Shown in pieces: positions 1 through 7,481 of a DNA stretch of 64,000 nt; position 1 is the stretch's first letter; each line of letters begins with the position of its first letter. This DNA comes from Planctomycetota bacterium (GTDB lineage Bacteria; Planctomycetota; E44-bin39). The stretch covers positions 42,833 to 106,832 of the forward strand of contig SOJX01000065.1 in the NCBI GenBank assembly GCA_004376375.1, read 5' to 3'. A model generated the notes under the pieces. The model saw only the letters and a program-made list of their open reading frames with translations. It searched no databases and had not been told where the DNA came from. The translations under genes were made by a program, and so were the position numbers.

Positions 1-1
1 C

Positions 2-379
2 GGCACCGAAGACGCCGCGAACCGTTTGGCGTGGCGCGGCAAGGCGAAGCTCGTCCACTGGAGCGAGCGGATGGCGCTCCTTACCGACTGCCTGACCATG
101 TGCAAGAACATCGGCCTGTGCATGGATATTCTGACGTTCCCGTTCGCGGCGGAATTGCTTTCAGTCGGCACTGGTCTCGAATGGGACGAGGCAACCGTGA
201 GGAAAGCGCTCGACACGGTTCTTCTTGCCGAGCGGGAGTTCAACAAGAAAGTCGGCATTACCGAAAAAGACGACACCCTTCCCGAGCGTTTCCTCAAAGA
301 GCCACTCAAGGACGGCCCCACCGCCGGCTCCATCGTCGAGCTCGACAAGATGCTTGACGAGTACCGGGAACTCGAGTAA
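2..379 (+). CDS. Aldehyde ferredoxin oxidoreductase, C-terminal end (partial)
   Basis: This is the 3' part of a gene that begins before the window; the frame is open from base 2 to TAA at 377-379. The 125 visible residues match the C-terminal domain of tungsten-dependent aldehyde:ferredoxin oxidoreductases: an AEREFN segment, then DDTLPERF, EPLKDGP and a closing LDKMLDEYRELE. These enzymes oxidise aldehydes with ferredoxin using a tungstopterin and a 4Fe-4S cluster. The cofactor-binding domains lie outside the window, so substrate cannot be guessed. The last 16 codons recur as a remnant at 1656-1706, which shows that a second copy once stood nearby. Confidence 0.85.
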   Translation, partial: GTEDAANRLAWRGKAKLVHWSERMALLTDCLTMCKNIGLCMDILTFPFAAELLSVGTGLEWDEATVRKALDTVLLAEREFNKKVGITEKDDTLPERFLKEPLKDGPTAGSIVELDKMLDEYRELE

Positions 380-473
380 GAATTCTACCGGCAAATCCGA
401 AAACAGTTTATTTCCCTCCTGCGTCTGGATATGATATAAGAATACCGATTCATGCCTGAAGAAAGAGGATATT

Positions 474-938
474 ATGAAAAACGGATTTGCCCTTCCGCTG
501 CTTCTCGCGGTAATTCTTTTTCTGACAGGATGCCCTCCTGGAATGCCTCCTCGTAGTGGTGATATTCTCTCCGAGCGGGACGCAAGGATTACGGCTTACG
601 AAGCTTTCCTCCATGAAGCCGGTATAAATCTTACTCCGGATGTCCAGGTCAATGTGGGAGGATCGAGTATTGTACTCGACGGGTACGATAACGCCACGGG
701 AGTCGGTTTTTTCTACGAATCGGAGATAGATAAATTCTCCGGAGATTGCCTGTCCGATACCGACCTTCAGAACATTTACGATGCCCGTAACTCCGGCACA
801 ATATTTATCATGTATTCCGATATGATTATAGGCAGGGGCAGTACAAGGCAGGGCGCGGTAGGGGAGGGCGCCGCGGTGCTGTATGACAGGGTCCGCCGGT
901 ACATAAAAGCACTGCGCGAGGACGGGTACCTCCCATGA
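474..938 (+). CDS. Small lipoprotein of unknown function
   Basis: The 154-residue product starts with a short lysine-containing signal peptide and a clear lipobox, LTGC, with Cys20 as the predicted lipidated residue, followed by a Pro/Gly-rich stretch. No family is recognised in the mature part. The stop overlaps the start of the next gene (ATGA at 935-938), so the two are translationally coupled and probably work together. The start is supported by an AGAGGA sequence just upstream. Confidence 0.7.
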   Translation: MKNGFALPLLLAVILFLTGCPPGMPPRSGDILSERDARITAYEAFLHEAGINLTPDVQVNVGGSSIVLDGYDNATGVGFFYESEIDKFSGDCLSDTDLQNIYDARNSGTIFIMYSDMIIGRGSTRQGAVGEGAAVLYDRVRRYIKALREDGYLP

Positions 939-1651
939 ACAGGTACCTTTCATTTTCAGCACTGCTTTTTTTCTTCCTTTCCTCCTGCACGCCGGGCCTG
1001 ATGCGTGATGGCCCGGACGAGCCTTACAAAAGCCCTTTCGATTCCGACGACGACTACGGAAGGCCTGCCGTCCGTCCTTACGATTCTGACGACGCCAGGA
1101 CGCCCGCCGCCAGTCCGTTCGAATCTCCCGGCGGGATAAGTAAAAATCGAATCAGCTTTTCCGGCGGGCTGCAAACCTATATTCTTTTTCTGGGCCCCGC
1201 CTGGGAATACGTAAGAGTTCCGACCGGCGAAAAACTCCGTGATTATTCGACCAGGCTGAATTACCTGACTATCGACTACCACCACGTTTTCAGCAAGCGG
1301 CCCAGTGCGCTCGGCCTCTACCTGTCATATGCAATGTACGAGGGTATCCACGTCAATCACAACGTGGCGTCGGTAAATCTTTCCGCGTGGAGCAACGAGA
1401 GAGACGAGTACTATTTCGGCGGGCTGTGCTTCGGGTATGCGAGGCCGAACCATAACTGGGGGGTGTTTCACAGCAAGCTCGGCGTCCAGATGGGGTACGG
1501 AATCCACATCTACAGATACCTTCATCTGCAGTTTGCGATAAGGGTCCTGCCGGGGCATTTCAAGAAAACCGACCCGTTGCTTGCTTATTACGTCAAGCAT
1601 TATAATATGTCGTGCCTGAATTTCGCCATCGGCTTTTCGATCCCGTTCTGA
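935..1651 (+). CDS. Lipoprotein with beta-barrel-like C-terminal region
   Basis: The 238-residue product has a hydrophobic signal with lipobox LSSC (Cys18). An Asp/Pro-rich low-complexity segment follows (residues about 24-70, containing two similar PYxSDD-type motifs), then a region of alternating hydrophobic and aromatic strands ending in phenylalanine (FSIPF). A terminal Phe after amphipathic strands is typical of outer-membrane beta-barrels. The gene overlaps the preceding lipoprotein gene by 4 nt. It lies between the live AOR 3' end and an AOR 3' remnant, so it may sit in inserted DNA. Function is unknown. Confidence 0.65.
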   Translation: MNRYLSFSALLFFFLSSCTPGLMRDGPDEPYKSPFDSDDDYGRPAVRPYDSDDARTPAASPFESPGGISKNRISFSGGLQTYILFLGPAWEYVRVPTGEKLRDYSTRLNYLTIDYHHVFSKRPSALGLYLSYAMYEGIHVNHNVASVNLSAWSNERDEYYFGGLCFGYARPNHNWGVFHSKLGVQMGYGIHIYRYLHLQFAIRVLPGHFKKTDPLLAYYVKHYNMSCLNFAIGFSIPF

Positions 1652-1655
1652 AGAC

Positions 1656-1706
1656 TCAATCGTCGAGCTCGACAAAATGCTGGACGAGTACCGGGAACTG
1701 GAGTAG
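1656..1706 (+). pseudogene. Remnant of the 3' end of a second AOR gene
   Basis: Read in frame, these bases encode SIVELDKMLDEYRELE and a stop, identical in protein to the last 16 residues of the AOR gene ending at 379. The DNA differs only at synonymous third positions (tcc/tca, aag/aaa, ctt/ctg, ctc/ctg) and in the stop (TAA/TAG). The rest of that gene is missing: the 5' side runs directly into the end of the lipoprotein gene at 1651. Confidence 0.85.
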
Positions 1707-1708
1707 AT

Positions 1709-1743
1709 GAGGAATAAATGGATTCTGCATCTCTAATATCCCG
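1709..1743 (+). repeat. 35-bp direct repeat, copy 1 (RBS plus first codons)
   Basis: Identical over 35 bp to 2840-2874. It covers the GAGGA ribosome-binding site, the ATG and the codons for the start of MDSASLIS. It begins 3 bp after the stop of the AOR remnant. Confidence 0.9.
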
Positions 1744-2566
1744 CAAGCGGCATTACTTTTACGTGCTGGTGTTTTCCGTTGCGGTGTGGGTATTCTTTGC
1801 CATGCTTGTTGGGGGATTCGTACCCTTTTATTTTAAGATAGGGCAATGCGAATGTCAATTGCATGAAAGTTATTTAAACATTGGCGTATTGTTATTCTTA
1901 ACCGGAGGAATAGTTACTGGAATTGTATTTTCTTATCCGCTTCATCGCCTGATGCTGGTTGCACATTCAAAGCATAGTCAAAATAACGTACCTATTTCAT
2001 GGGTCGCTCATAGAGGCCAACTTCTACTTGGCTGGCAAGGTATTTTCGTTCTTGTTCTTATGGCCGGAGCGTATATTGCCGCGTTTATTGCCGGTAGTTG
2101 TATAATAGGCGATTATTCACTAGAAGAATGGAACATGTATAGGAACACTACGGCCCTTCATTGTGCCATAATCCGTGGAGACATTGCCGATACATGCGAT
2201 GCTCTTGAGGATATTGATATTAACAAACTTGATAGGGTTGGTCGCACACCTTTATCTGTTGCAATACGCCATTGGAATACAGATATTTTCGAATTGCTCT
2301 TAAGAAAAGGTGCTGATGTTAATTTACGTGACGGTATGAATATGACCCCATTAATGGATGCTGTGGATAGAGCGGAATCACCTCCACCTATTTACGATTA
2401 TGTCACAAGGCTTATTGGAAAAGGTGCAAATATTAATGCAGAAACCCGTTCAGGCGAAACAGCACTTGATATTGCCCAAAACTGGAAGAATAAAAAGGCC
2501 ATCGAACTCCTCCGCTCACACAGTGCAAAGACGGGCGAGGAGTTGAAGAAAGAGGCGGGGGAATAA
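1718..2566 (+). CDS. Membrane protein with C-terminal ankyrin repeats
   Basis: The 282-residue product has a short basic N-terminus (MDSASLISRKR), three hydrophobic segments (about residues 15-40, 50-70 and 105-130), then ankyrin-type repeats from about residue 145. The repeats carry the usual TPL and GADVN motifs. It ends in a KTGEELKKE tail that recurs, slightly changed, in the ankyrin proteins at 27029-28225 and 34400-35287, so the three are a paralogous family. Ankyrin repeats mediate protein-protein contacts; the partner is unknown. Base composition in the middle of the gene is much more AT-rich than its neighbours, which suggests transfer. The RBS GAGGA precedes the ATG. Confidence 0.75.
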   Translation: MDSASLISRKRHYFYVLVFSVAVWVFFAMLVGGFVPFYFKIGQCECQLHESYLNIGVLLFLTGGIVTGIVFSYPLHRLMLVAHSKHSQNNVPISWVAHRGQLLLGWQGIFVLVLMAGAYIAAFIAGSCIIGDYSLEEWNMYRNTTALHCAIIRGDIADTCDALEDIDINKLDRVGRTPLSVAIRHWNTDIFELLLRKGADVNLRDGMNMTPLMDAVDRAESPPPIYDYVTRLIGKGANINAETRSGETALDIAQNWKNKKAIELLRSHSAKTGEELKKEAGE

Positions 2567-2596
2567 TCTGATTCTGCCCGGGACGGGCAGGACAGA

Positions 2597-2799
2597 GTAG
2601 CCTGGGGTGGAGCGGAGAGCCTGGAAGGCTCGAAGCGGAACCCCAGGTAAGGGGACCATAAATTATCATCGGCCCTGAAGGGGTCGGACAATTCGCGTAA
2701 TATGTTTTGCCCTTACAGGGCAAGGGTTTTTGGGGGGATTCGCTTACCTGGGGTTCCGCCCGCCTTCGCCAAGCTTCGGCGGGCTCTACCCCAGGCTAC
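2597..2799. repeat. Nested interspersed palindromic element
   Basis: Two units in inverted orientation (2597-2651 and 2743-2799) each run from GTAGCCTGGGGT to GGAACCCCAGGTAAG and are themselves palindromic. Between them lie two smaller hairpins, around CCCTGAAGGGG and GCCCTTACAGGGC. The region has no credible gene. It resembles the palindromic repeats scattered through some planctomycete and Bacteroidetes genomes, which are often mis-translated as short ORFs; this comparison is from memory. Confidence 0.8.
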
Positions 2800-2839
2800 T
2801 TTGTTTCGCCGCTCCGCGGCGGTAATACGGGGAATTGTC

Positions 2840-2874
2840 GAGGAATAAATGGATTCTGCATCTCTAATATCCCG
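2840..2874 (+). repeat. 35-bp direct repeat, copy 2
   Basis: Identical to 1709-1743, again spanning an RBS, an ATG and the first codons. After it the two genes diverge immediately, so the duplicated piece is the translation start rather than a whole gene, or the remainder has been replaced. Confidence 0.9.
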
Positions 2875-3307
2875 TAAAAGGTATAACATTTACGTGTCCT
2901 TGTCCGCGATTGGGGCAATGGTGGTTCTGGACCTCATCGAGATCGCTGTTCATATAATTTATGGATGGGGATGCTGGGGCTTACAGGCCGGGGGCCCGAT
3001 AAATTCCCTGCTGGTTCCGGTGATGACGGTCGTGTTTCTCGCGACAGCCGTATCGGTCATGATTTCGGCAAACAGTATATTGCGGTTCCTGATACGTGCT
3101 TTCACTTTATTGCTTGCTTCGGCATTTATTATTACCGCATACGTTCATACAGGCTGGCGGATTTTTACATCAATTCACAATCAGGGTCCTGAAAACCTGT
3201 TATTAATTGCCGCTATCAACGTCGGAGTCCTCGTGCTTATCGCTTCGCTTTGGATAGAGTTGCCCCTACGAAAAAAAACCGCCGGTCTGGGACCGGCGGC
3301 TAAATAA
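2849..3307 (+). CDS. Small multi-pass membrane protein
   Basis: The 152-residue product begins with the same MDSASLISRKR as the gene at 1718 and then shows four hydrophobic segments typical of transmembrane helices. It has no ankyrin repeats and no recognised family. The last residues (KKTAGLGPAAK) are encoded by DNA that also forms an intrinsic terminator on the opposite strand, so the true C-terminus may be recent. It may be a partner or a decayed relative of the upstream ankyrin protein. Confidence 0.6.
   Translation: MDSASLISRKRYNIYVSLSAIGAMVVLDLIEIAVHIIYGWGCWGLQAGGPINSLLVPVMTVVFLATAVSVMISANSILRFLIRAFTLLLASAFIITAYVHTGWRIFTSIHNQGPENLLLIAAINVGVLVLIASLWIELPLRKKTAGLGPAAK
3271..3299 (-). terminator. 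Rho-independent terminator for the CAP-protein gene
   Basis: Read on the minus strand this is a perfect 9-bp stem CCGCCGGTC/GACCGGCGG with a 3-nt loop, followed by eight T. It is correctly placed to end transcription of the minus-strand gene that stops at 3414. It lies inside the 3' end of the plus-strand gene 2849-3307. Confidence 0.85.
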
Positions 3308-3405
3308 TCTCGATACTCGAAACTCAAAACTCGATACTCGAAACTCAAAACTCAAAACTCGAAACTCGAAACTCAAAACTCGAAACTCGGTACCCGGTAC
3401 CTGGT
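3308..3405. repeat. Degenerate word array (CTCGAAACTCAAAA type)
   Basis: About ten tandem copies of ACTCGAA/ACTCAAA/ATACTCG words follow directly after the stop of the preceding gene and end in GGTACCCGGTACCTGGTAC. No complementary arm is seen locally. Confidence 0.85.
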
Positions 3406-3413
3406 ACTTCTTC

Positions 3414-4958
3414 TTACCCAAAATCCTGCGTCCAGTATGTCCCGGCCTTGCCTACGCCGAGCGACCTGTACCTGCCGAGCATGTTCCTGTGGTGGCCCGA
3501 GGAGTTGTACCAGCCGTTGAAGGCCTGGTAGGAGGTGCGCGAGCCGCGGGCGATGTTCTCACCCGCGATGCCGGTGCCTTCGACCCGGCCGCGGGCGCCC
3601 ATGCTGCCGTGTATCCGGCAGCCGTGGGAGAAGAAGTTGTTGTCGCGCATGCACTGCGAATGCTTCCTCGCGGCCTGGACCAGTGCCTCTTTATTCCTGA
3701 AAGGCGTAAAGCCCAGCATCATCCGGTACTCGTTGGTTATGTCGAGCACGCCGCGCTCGTCGTCGGTCAGGGTAGTCTTCGTATTTTTATTATAGCTGAG
3801 GATCTCGAAGCTTCCCTTTGGAGAGCAGAACTTGCGCATGTTTATGATTTCGGCGCATTGCTTTTCGAGGCGAAGCTTGAGGCTTTTTTCCTTGGTGACG
3901 TTAATGTATTTACGGGCGATGCCGATGAGGTCGAGCAGGTCGTCCCACTTCTCTTTTACCGGCTCCTTCTTGGGCAGGCAGTAGGACAGCGGCTGCTCCC
4001 ACAGGAGCCGGACCGCGTCGACGCGCTTGTCCACCTCGGGCTGGCCGGCCTTTCCGTGGTTGGCGTCGGGGTATATGGTCTTGCTGAAGATAGCGGCCCG
4101 CGCGTGCTTCCGGGCGGGCTCGAGCTTCCTGTAAAGCTCCTTGCGGATAGACCCCGCGTTCGTCTTGAAGTAGCCGGTCAGCGATTCCTCTTTCCTGGTT
4201 ATGAGTTTGGGCAGCTCCTGCCTGAGGAGTTTCGCCCCCTCGGGCTTTGCGGCGATTTCCTCGCAGGCTTTTAAGCGGTGGTCGTGGTCGCCGTTTTCGA
4301 TAGTATCGAGGAGGCCGGCAATGTCCTCGGGGACCGAGATTTCCTTTTTCACGCCCGGTTTGGCCGTGCCCTTGCCGCTCTTTTTCGCGCCCGGCAGTAC
4401 CCAGCGCCCGTGTCTCAGCACCAGCCCCGCTTCGAGCCTCTCCGCCACGTGCTTGGGGTAGTACCTGTCCTTGTACTTTACGAAGCCGCGCGCCTTCTGG
4501 TATTCCTCGTAGGGGAGCCACTTGTCTTCCCACTTGTAGAGACCCAGTTCCTCCTGGGCGGCGATGTGCTCGGGCTGGATTTCGAGGCATTTCTTCAGGT
4601 GTTTCTCATATTCCTTTTTGTGGAACCGCTTGCACCACATCGCGAGGCGGTACTGGTTGCTTGCCCTCGTGAGGTCGGTCTTTTTCAGGAGTTTTTTATA
4701 AAGTTCGGAAGGTTCGCCGTCGTCGATCGAATCGACTTCATCCCTGTCGATAACTACGATGCCGCCCATCGTCTCGACGACGATTTTTTTCCCGTCATGC
4801 TCGAGAATCACGCCGGTGACCTCGCCCCCGACGTTGAGCGTAATCACGACGAGCTTTGGCTTCTTCTTCTCCGGTTTATCCGGTTCGTCGCCTGTGACAA
4901 CAGCGAAGGTGAGGAGAAGCGCGAGAAGAATAACTGATGCAATTACAGTACGGCGCAT
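3414..4958 (-). CDS. Secreted CAP/SCP-domain protein
   Basis: The 514-residue product has a signal peptide (about 1-23, ending before GDEPDKPE). A short beta-rich domain (about 35-80, VGGEVTGVIL and following) is followed by a Lys-rich alpha-helical middle. The C-terminal CAP domain (about 395-514) carries HSQCM, FFSH, GENIA and GHHRNML and ends in WTQDFG. Those motifs supply the conserved His and Glu residues of the CAP fold. Bacterial CAP proteins are extracytoplasmic and mostly of unknown role. A good SD (AAGGAG) precedes the ATG. A second, unrelated-length CAP protein lies at 12652-13266. Confidence 0.85.
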   Translation of the reverse strand: MRRTVIASVILLALLLTFAVVTGDEPDKPEKKKPKLVVITLNVGGEVTGVILEHDGKKIVVETMGGIVVIDRDEVDSIDDGEPSELYKKLLKKTDLTRASNQYRLAMWCKRFHKKEYEKHLKKCLEIQPEHIAAQEELGLYKWEDKWLPYEEYQKARGFVKYKDRYYPKHVAERLEAGLVLRHGRWVLPGAKKSGKGTAKPGVKKEISVPEDIAGLLDTIENGDHDHRLKACEEIAAKPEGAKLLRQELPKLITRKEESLTGYFKTNAGSIRKELYRKLEPARKHARAAIFSKTIYPDANHGKAGQPEVDKRVDAVRLLWEQPLSYCLPKKEPVKEKWDDLLDLIGIARKYINVTKEKSLKLRLEKQCAEIINMRKFCSPKGSFEILSYNKNTKTTLTDDERGVLDITNEYRMMLGFTPFRNKEALVQAARKHSQCMRDNNFFSHGCRIHGSMGARGRVEGTGIAGENIARGSRTSYQAFNGWYNSSGHHRNMLGRYRSLGVGKAGTYWTQDFG

Positions 4959-5016
4959 GTCAGGCTCCTTATAAATTGGAAATAAAGAACCCTTTTTCCC
5001 CCATTGATATGCCAGA

Positions 5017-5022
5017 ATTATA
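5017..5022 (-). promoter_or_regulatory. Extended -10 promoter for the CAP-protein gene
   Basis: The minus strand reads TGGTATAAT, an extended -10 element, about 60 nt upstream of the ATG at 4958. No convincing -35 box is present, as is common with extended -10 promoters. Confidence 0.55.
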
Positions 5023-5100
5023 CCACAGATTTGAAATAGTATTGTAAAAACTGTGTAAAACTTGCAGATGAGATTATCAGGAAGAATCAGTATTCGGTAC

Positions 5101-5151
5101 GACAGACATTCCTGTCTGTCGATTAATAATGAACAGACAAGAATGTCTGTT
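5101..5151. repeat. Pair of ACAGACA...TGTCTGT palindromes
   Basis: Two 20-nt near-palindromes (5101-5120 and 5132-5151) share the GACAGACATTC/GAATGTCTGT core and are separated by 11 AT-rich bases. The rest of the gap 4959-5240 holds the CAP promoter and pyrimidine-rich DNA. Confidence 0.75.
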
Positions 5152-5210
5152 CTACCTTTTTCTCCTCTTCCCTTCTTCCCCTTTTCCCTTTTCTTCTCTT
5201 CTTCTTTTCT

Positions 5211-5252
5211 TCCTTATCCCTTACCCCTTATCCCGTATCCCTAATACCTAAT
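5211..5252. repeat. Degenerate word array (CCTTATCCCTTA type)
   Basis: Words of the form CCTTATCC, CTTACCC and CCGTATCC are strung together after a pyrimidine-rich tract (5153-5210). They are the reverse complement of the words at 47953-47998. The array runs into the stop codon of the flavin reductase gene (5241-5243). Confidence 0.75.
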
Positions 5253-5864
5253 ATCCGTCCTGCCCTTCGTCATACCGATGTTGCCGACTTTTTTGCCGAA
5301 GGTCCAGAATTCGCCGCAGCCGGCGGCCATGCCGAAAAACTGTTTCGAGTCCGGAATCAACTTTCCCTCCCCGTCCGTTACGCCGGGGTGGGTCGTTACC
5401 CGGAGCACTTCTGTAAAAAAGACAGTCCTTCCCGGCGGCAGGGGGTAGGGGGCGATAACCTGGCATTCGAGAACGATGGGCGCTTCCGCAATCCCCGGCG
5501 CGTTCACCGTCTTCGACGGCAGACGCGTAAGCCCGGCCTTCGCAAACTTGTCGCCGCGCTCGGACGCGCACATATCGATGATGTCGAACTGCTCGACCCA
5601 CGACGCGTCCGGCACGTTCAGCGTGAACTCGCCGTGCTTTTCTATCAGCGCGAGCGCGACCTGTTCCTCGGAGCTTATCGCGCTTTTCTTCGCCACGCTC
5701 ACGCCGACCTGCGGCGGTTTGCCGTTCAGAATAAACGTCCAGACAATCGTGAGATCGTCCTCGGTCTCGTCGTCGCCCTTGACGCCAAGCACAATCGCCT
5801 GCGCGGGCGGCAGCATCGGCCCCGGCTCGGGCAGTTCGAAACGGTTTCCAGTATCTGTTGTCAC
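5241..5864 (-). CDS. Flavin reductase-like (flavoredoxin-type) FMN-binding protein
   Basis: This is a 207-residue protein of the flavin reductase-like, FMN-binding split-barrel family. It shows the family pattern: an N-terminal AIVLG strand, the VGVSVAKKS segment, a central ASWVEQFDII region, then PIVLECQV and a strand leading to an acidic, glycine-rich C-terminus. Members bind FMN and transfer electrons or reduce flavin with NAD(P)H. The start is taken as GTG at 5864 because GGAAGGAG precedes it by 7 nt and because the longer frame would begin inside the -35 box of the promoter at 5902-5930. Confidence 0.75.
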   Translation of the reverse strand: MTTDTGNRFELPEPGPMLPPAQAIVLGVKGDDETEDDLTIVWTFILNGKPPQVGVSVAKKSAISSEEQVALALIEKHGEFTLNVPDASWVEQFDIIDMCASERGDKFAKAGLTRLPSKTVNAPGIAEAPIVLECQVIAPYPLPPGRTVFFTEVLRVTTHPGVTDGEGKLIPDSKQFFGMAAGCGEFWTFGKKVGNIGMTKGRTDIRY

Positions 5865-5901
5865 GTCCGCACTCCTTCCATCAGTTGTTCTCAATCCAGA
5901 G

Positions 5902-5930
5902 AATATAATATAAGGTCCGTTTATATTCAA
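5902..5930 (-). promoter_or_regulatory. Sigma70-type promoter of the flavin reductase gene
   Basis: The minus strand reads TTGAAT, 17 nt, TATATT. The predicted start near 5895 lies upstream of the chosen GTG at 5864. Confidence 0.6.
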
Positions 5931-6110
5931 CGATAATACAATGACTTCACCTCTTTCTGTAGGAATTATATAACCTTTTATTGTATAAGCAGTTATGCCG
6001 AAGGGTGGTGCTTTTTTAAAAAAAGTCCTGTGAATTATGTGACAAATCGGCAGTTTTCACGTCTAGATTGTAAGGAACATTACAAACCGCCGATTTCCAA
6101 GGAGCAATCG

Positions 6111-7460
6111 TTGTTCCCCCATCGCTTGAGAATCCGGATACTTGCTGCATTTCTGGTGCTTGGATTTGCTTTCGTGCCGGCCTATGCTTTTCTGGCAGGG
6201 ATGTCGGGCGAGCAGAAAAGGGAAGCCCTCAAAGACCCGAAGCTGGTCGGCTGGTTCTACGAGGACCTGCCCGGCGCGATAGCGGAAGCGAAGAAAACGG
6301 GCAAACCCCTCATGGTCGTCTTCCGGTGAGTGCCGTGAGGGAGTTTTCGAAACTTCGACGGGCAGGTCGCCCGCACCAACCCTGAAATCCAGAAGCTCCG
6401 AAAGGAATTCGTCTGCGTCCGCCTGGTGCAGATAAACAACGTCGACCTCAGTGTCTTCTCCTTCAATTTCGACTTTTCATGGGCAGTATTTTTCCTGAAT
6501 TCCGATCTGACAGTCTACGGCCGTTATGGAACGCGGAGCAACCAGAGCCCGGAGTCTCACGTTACCGTGCCCTCCATGGTAAACGCGATGAAGCGCGTCC
6601 TCGAGCTGCACAGGAATTACCCAAAGAACAAAAAAGAATTTGCGGGCAAGAAGCTTCTCAGAAGCAAGATGAAATGGAAGACACCCGAGCAGATCCCCGC
6701 CTTGGGCCGGTTTGTTAAGAACCGCCCGAATTTCAAGAAACCTTTTCCAAGCAACTGCATACACTGCCACCAGGTTGCCGAAGCGATTGCGGCGACTTCC
6801 GCGACGAGCGGACAACCCGTACCCGATGAAGTGATCTGGCCTTATCCGCTGCCCGAGGCCATTGGAATCAACATCGACAGAAACCACGGAACGAAGGTCG
6901 AGAGCCTTGTGCGGAAGGGCCTCGCCGCGAAGTCCCGCCTGAAGCCCGGAGATATTATCCTCTCAATAAACGGTCAGACGATTATCTCGATCGCCGATAT
7001 CCAGTGGGTGCTGCACCATACAAAAGACAGGAGTACGCTCAAAATTAAGGTTCAGCGCAGCGGAAAGGAAAAAGAACTTTCTCTGAAACTGAAGGGCAAA
7101 TGGCGCAAGACCGAAAACAGCTGGGGCGGTGTCGGCAGGAACAAGATACTGCCCAGGGCGAATATCCAGCCCGTGCCTGACGCGGAGAAACGCCGTCTTG
7201 GTATTTCCAGCAAAAGGATGGCGCTGCGGATTGTAAATGCCTGGCCCCGCACACAGAAAGCCGGTTTCAAAGACGGAGATATTTTTATCAGGATAGACAA
7301 TAAAAGCAACAATATGTCCCTGCTCGACCTGATTGTCTATCTCGGTAAGAAGTGCGTGAGGAAAAAGGCGCTCCCCGTTATAATCCTCAGGAAAGACAGT
7401 TCCGGAAAATACAAGCAGATAAAAATGACGCTGCAGCTTGATCCGAATTATCTTGGCTGA
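6111..7460 (+). CDS. Thioredoxin/PDZ protein, probable U-x-x-U selenoprotein
   Basis: One reading frame runs from TTG at 6111 (SD AAGGAG 6 nt before) to TGA at 7458-7460, broken only by in-frame TGA codons at 6327-6329 and 6336-6338. Read as selenocysteine they give VVFR-U-V-P-U, exactly where related proteins have a CxxC thioredoxin-like site; the 449-residue product is otherwise intact. Order of domains: signal peptide (1-26), thioredoxin-like domain (about 45-170, Sec73 and Sec76), a CIHCHQ motif that could bind haem c or a metal, then two PDZ domains (about 240-330 and 350-445). The layout matches the planctomycete-type Trx7/PDZ (seleno)protein family. Role: presumably extracytoplasmic redox or protein quality control. 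Alternative: a gene with two nonsense mutations. That is unlikely, since both fall on the redox pair and the downstream frame is conserved. Confidence 0.8.
6339..6373 (+). promoter_or_regulatory. Candidate bacterial SECIS element
   Basis: Directly after the second TGA, a CGGGC/GCCCG stem (6359-6373) closes a five-base loop AGGTC, 20-35 nt downstream of the UGA. Bacterial SECIS hairpins have this spacing and a GU in the apical loop. Just before it GTTT-TCG-AAAC could form a second small stem. The structure was judged by eye only. Confidence 0.45.
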
Positions 7461-7481
7461 TAACCCGCCCGAAGCTTCCGG

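Noticed and set aside
2398..2723. Short minus-strand ORFs across the 2597-2799 element
   Set aside because: They are translations of the palindromic repeat; similar ORFs arise wherever this repeat type occurs.
6327..6338. Two in-frame TGA codons as evidence of a pseudogene or frameshift
   Set aside because: Both fall exactly on the CxxC positions, nothing else in the frame is damaged, and a hairpin follows at SECIS distance; selenocysteine explains this better.
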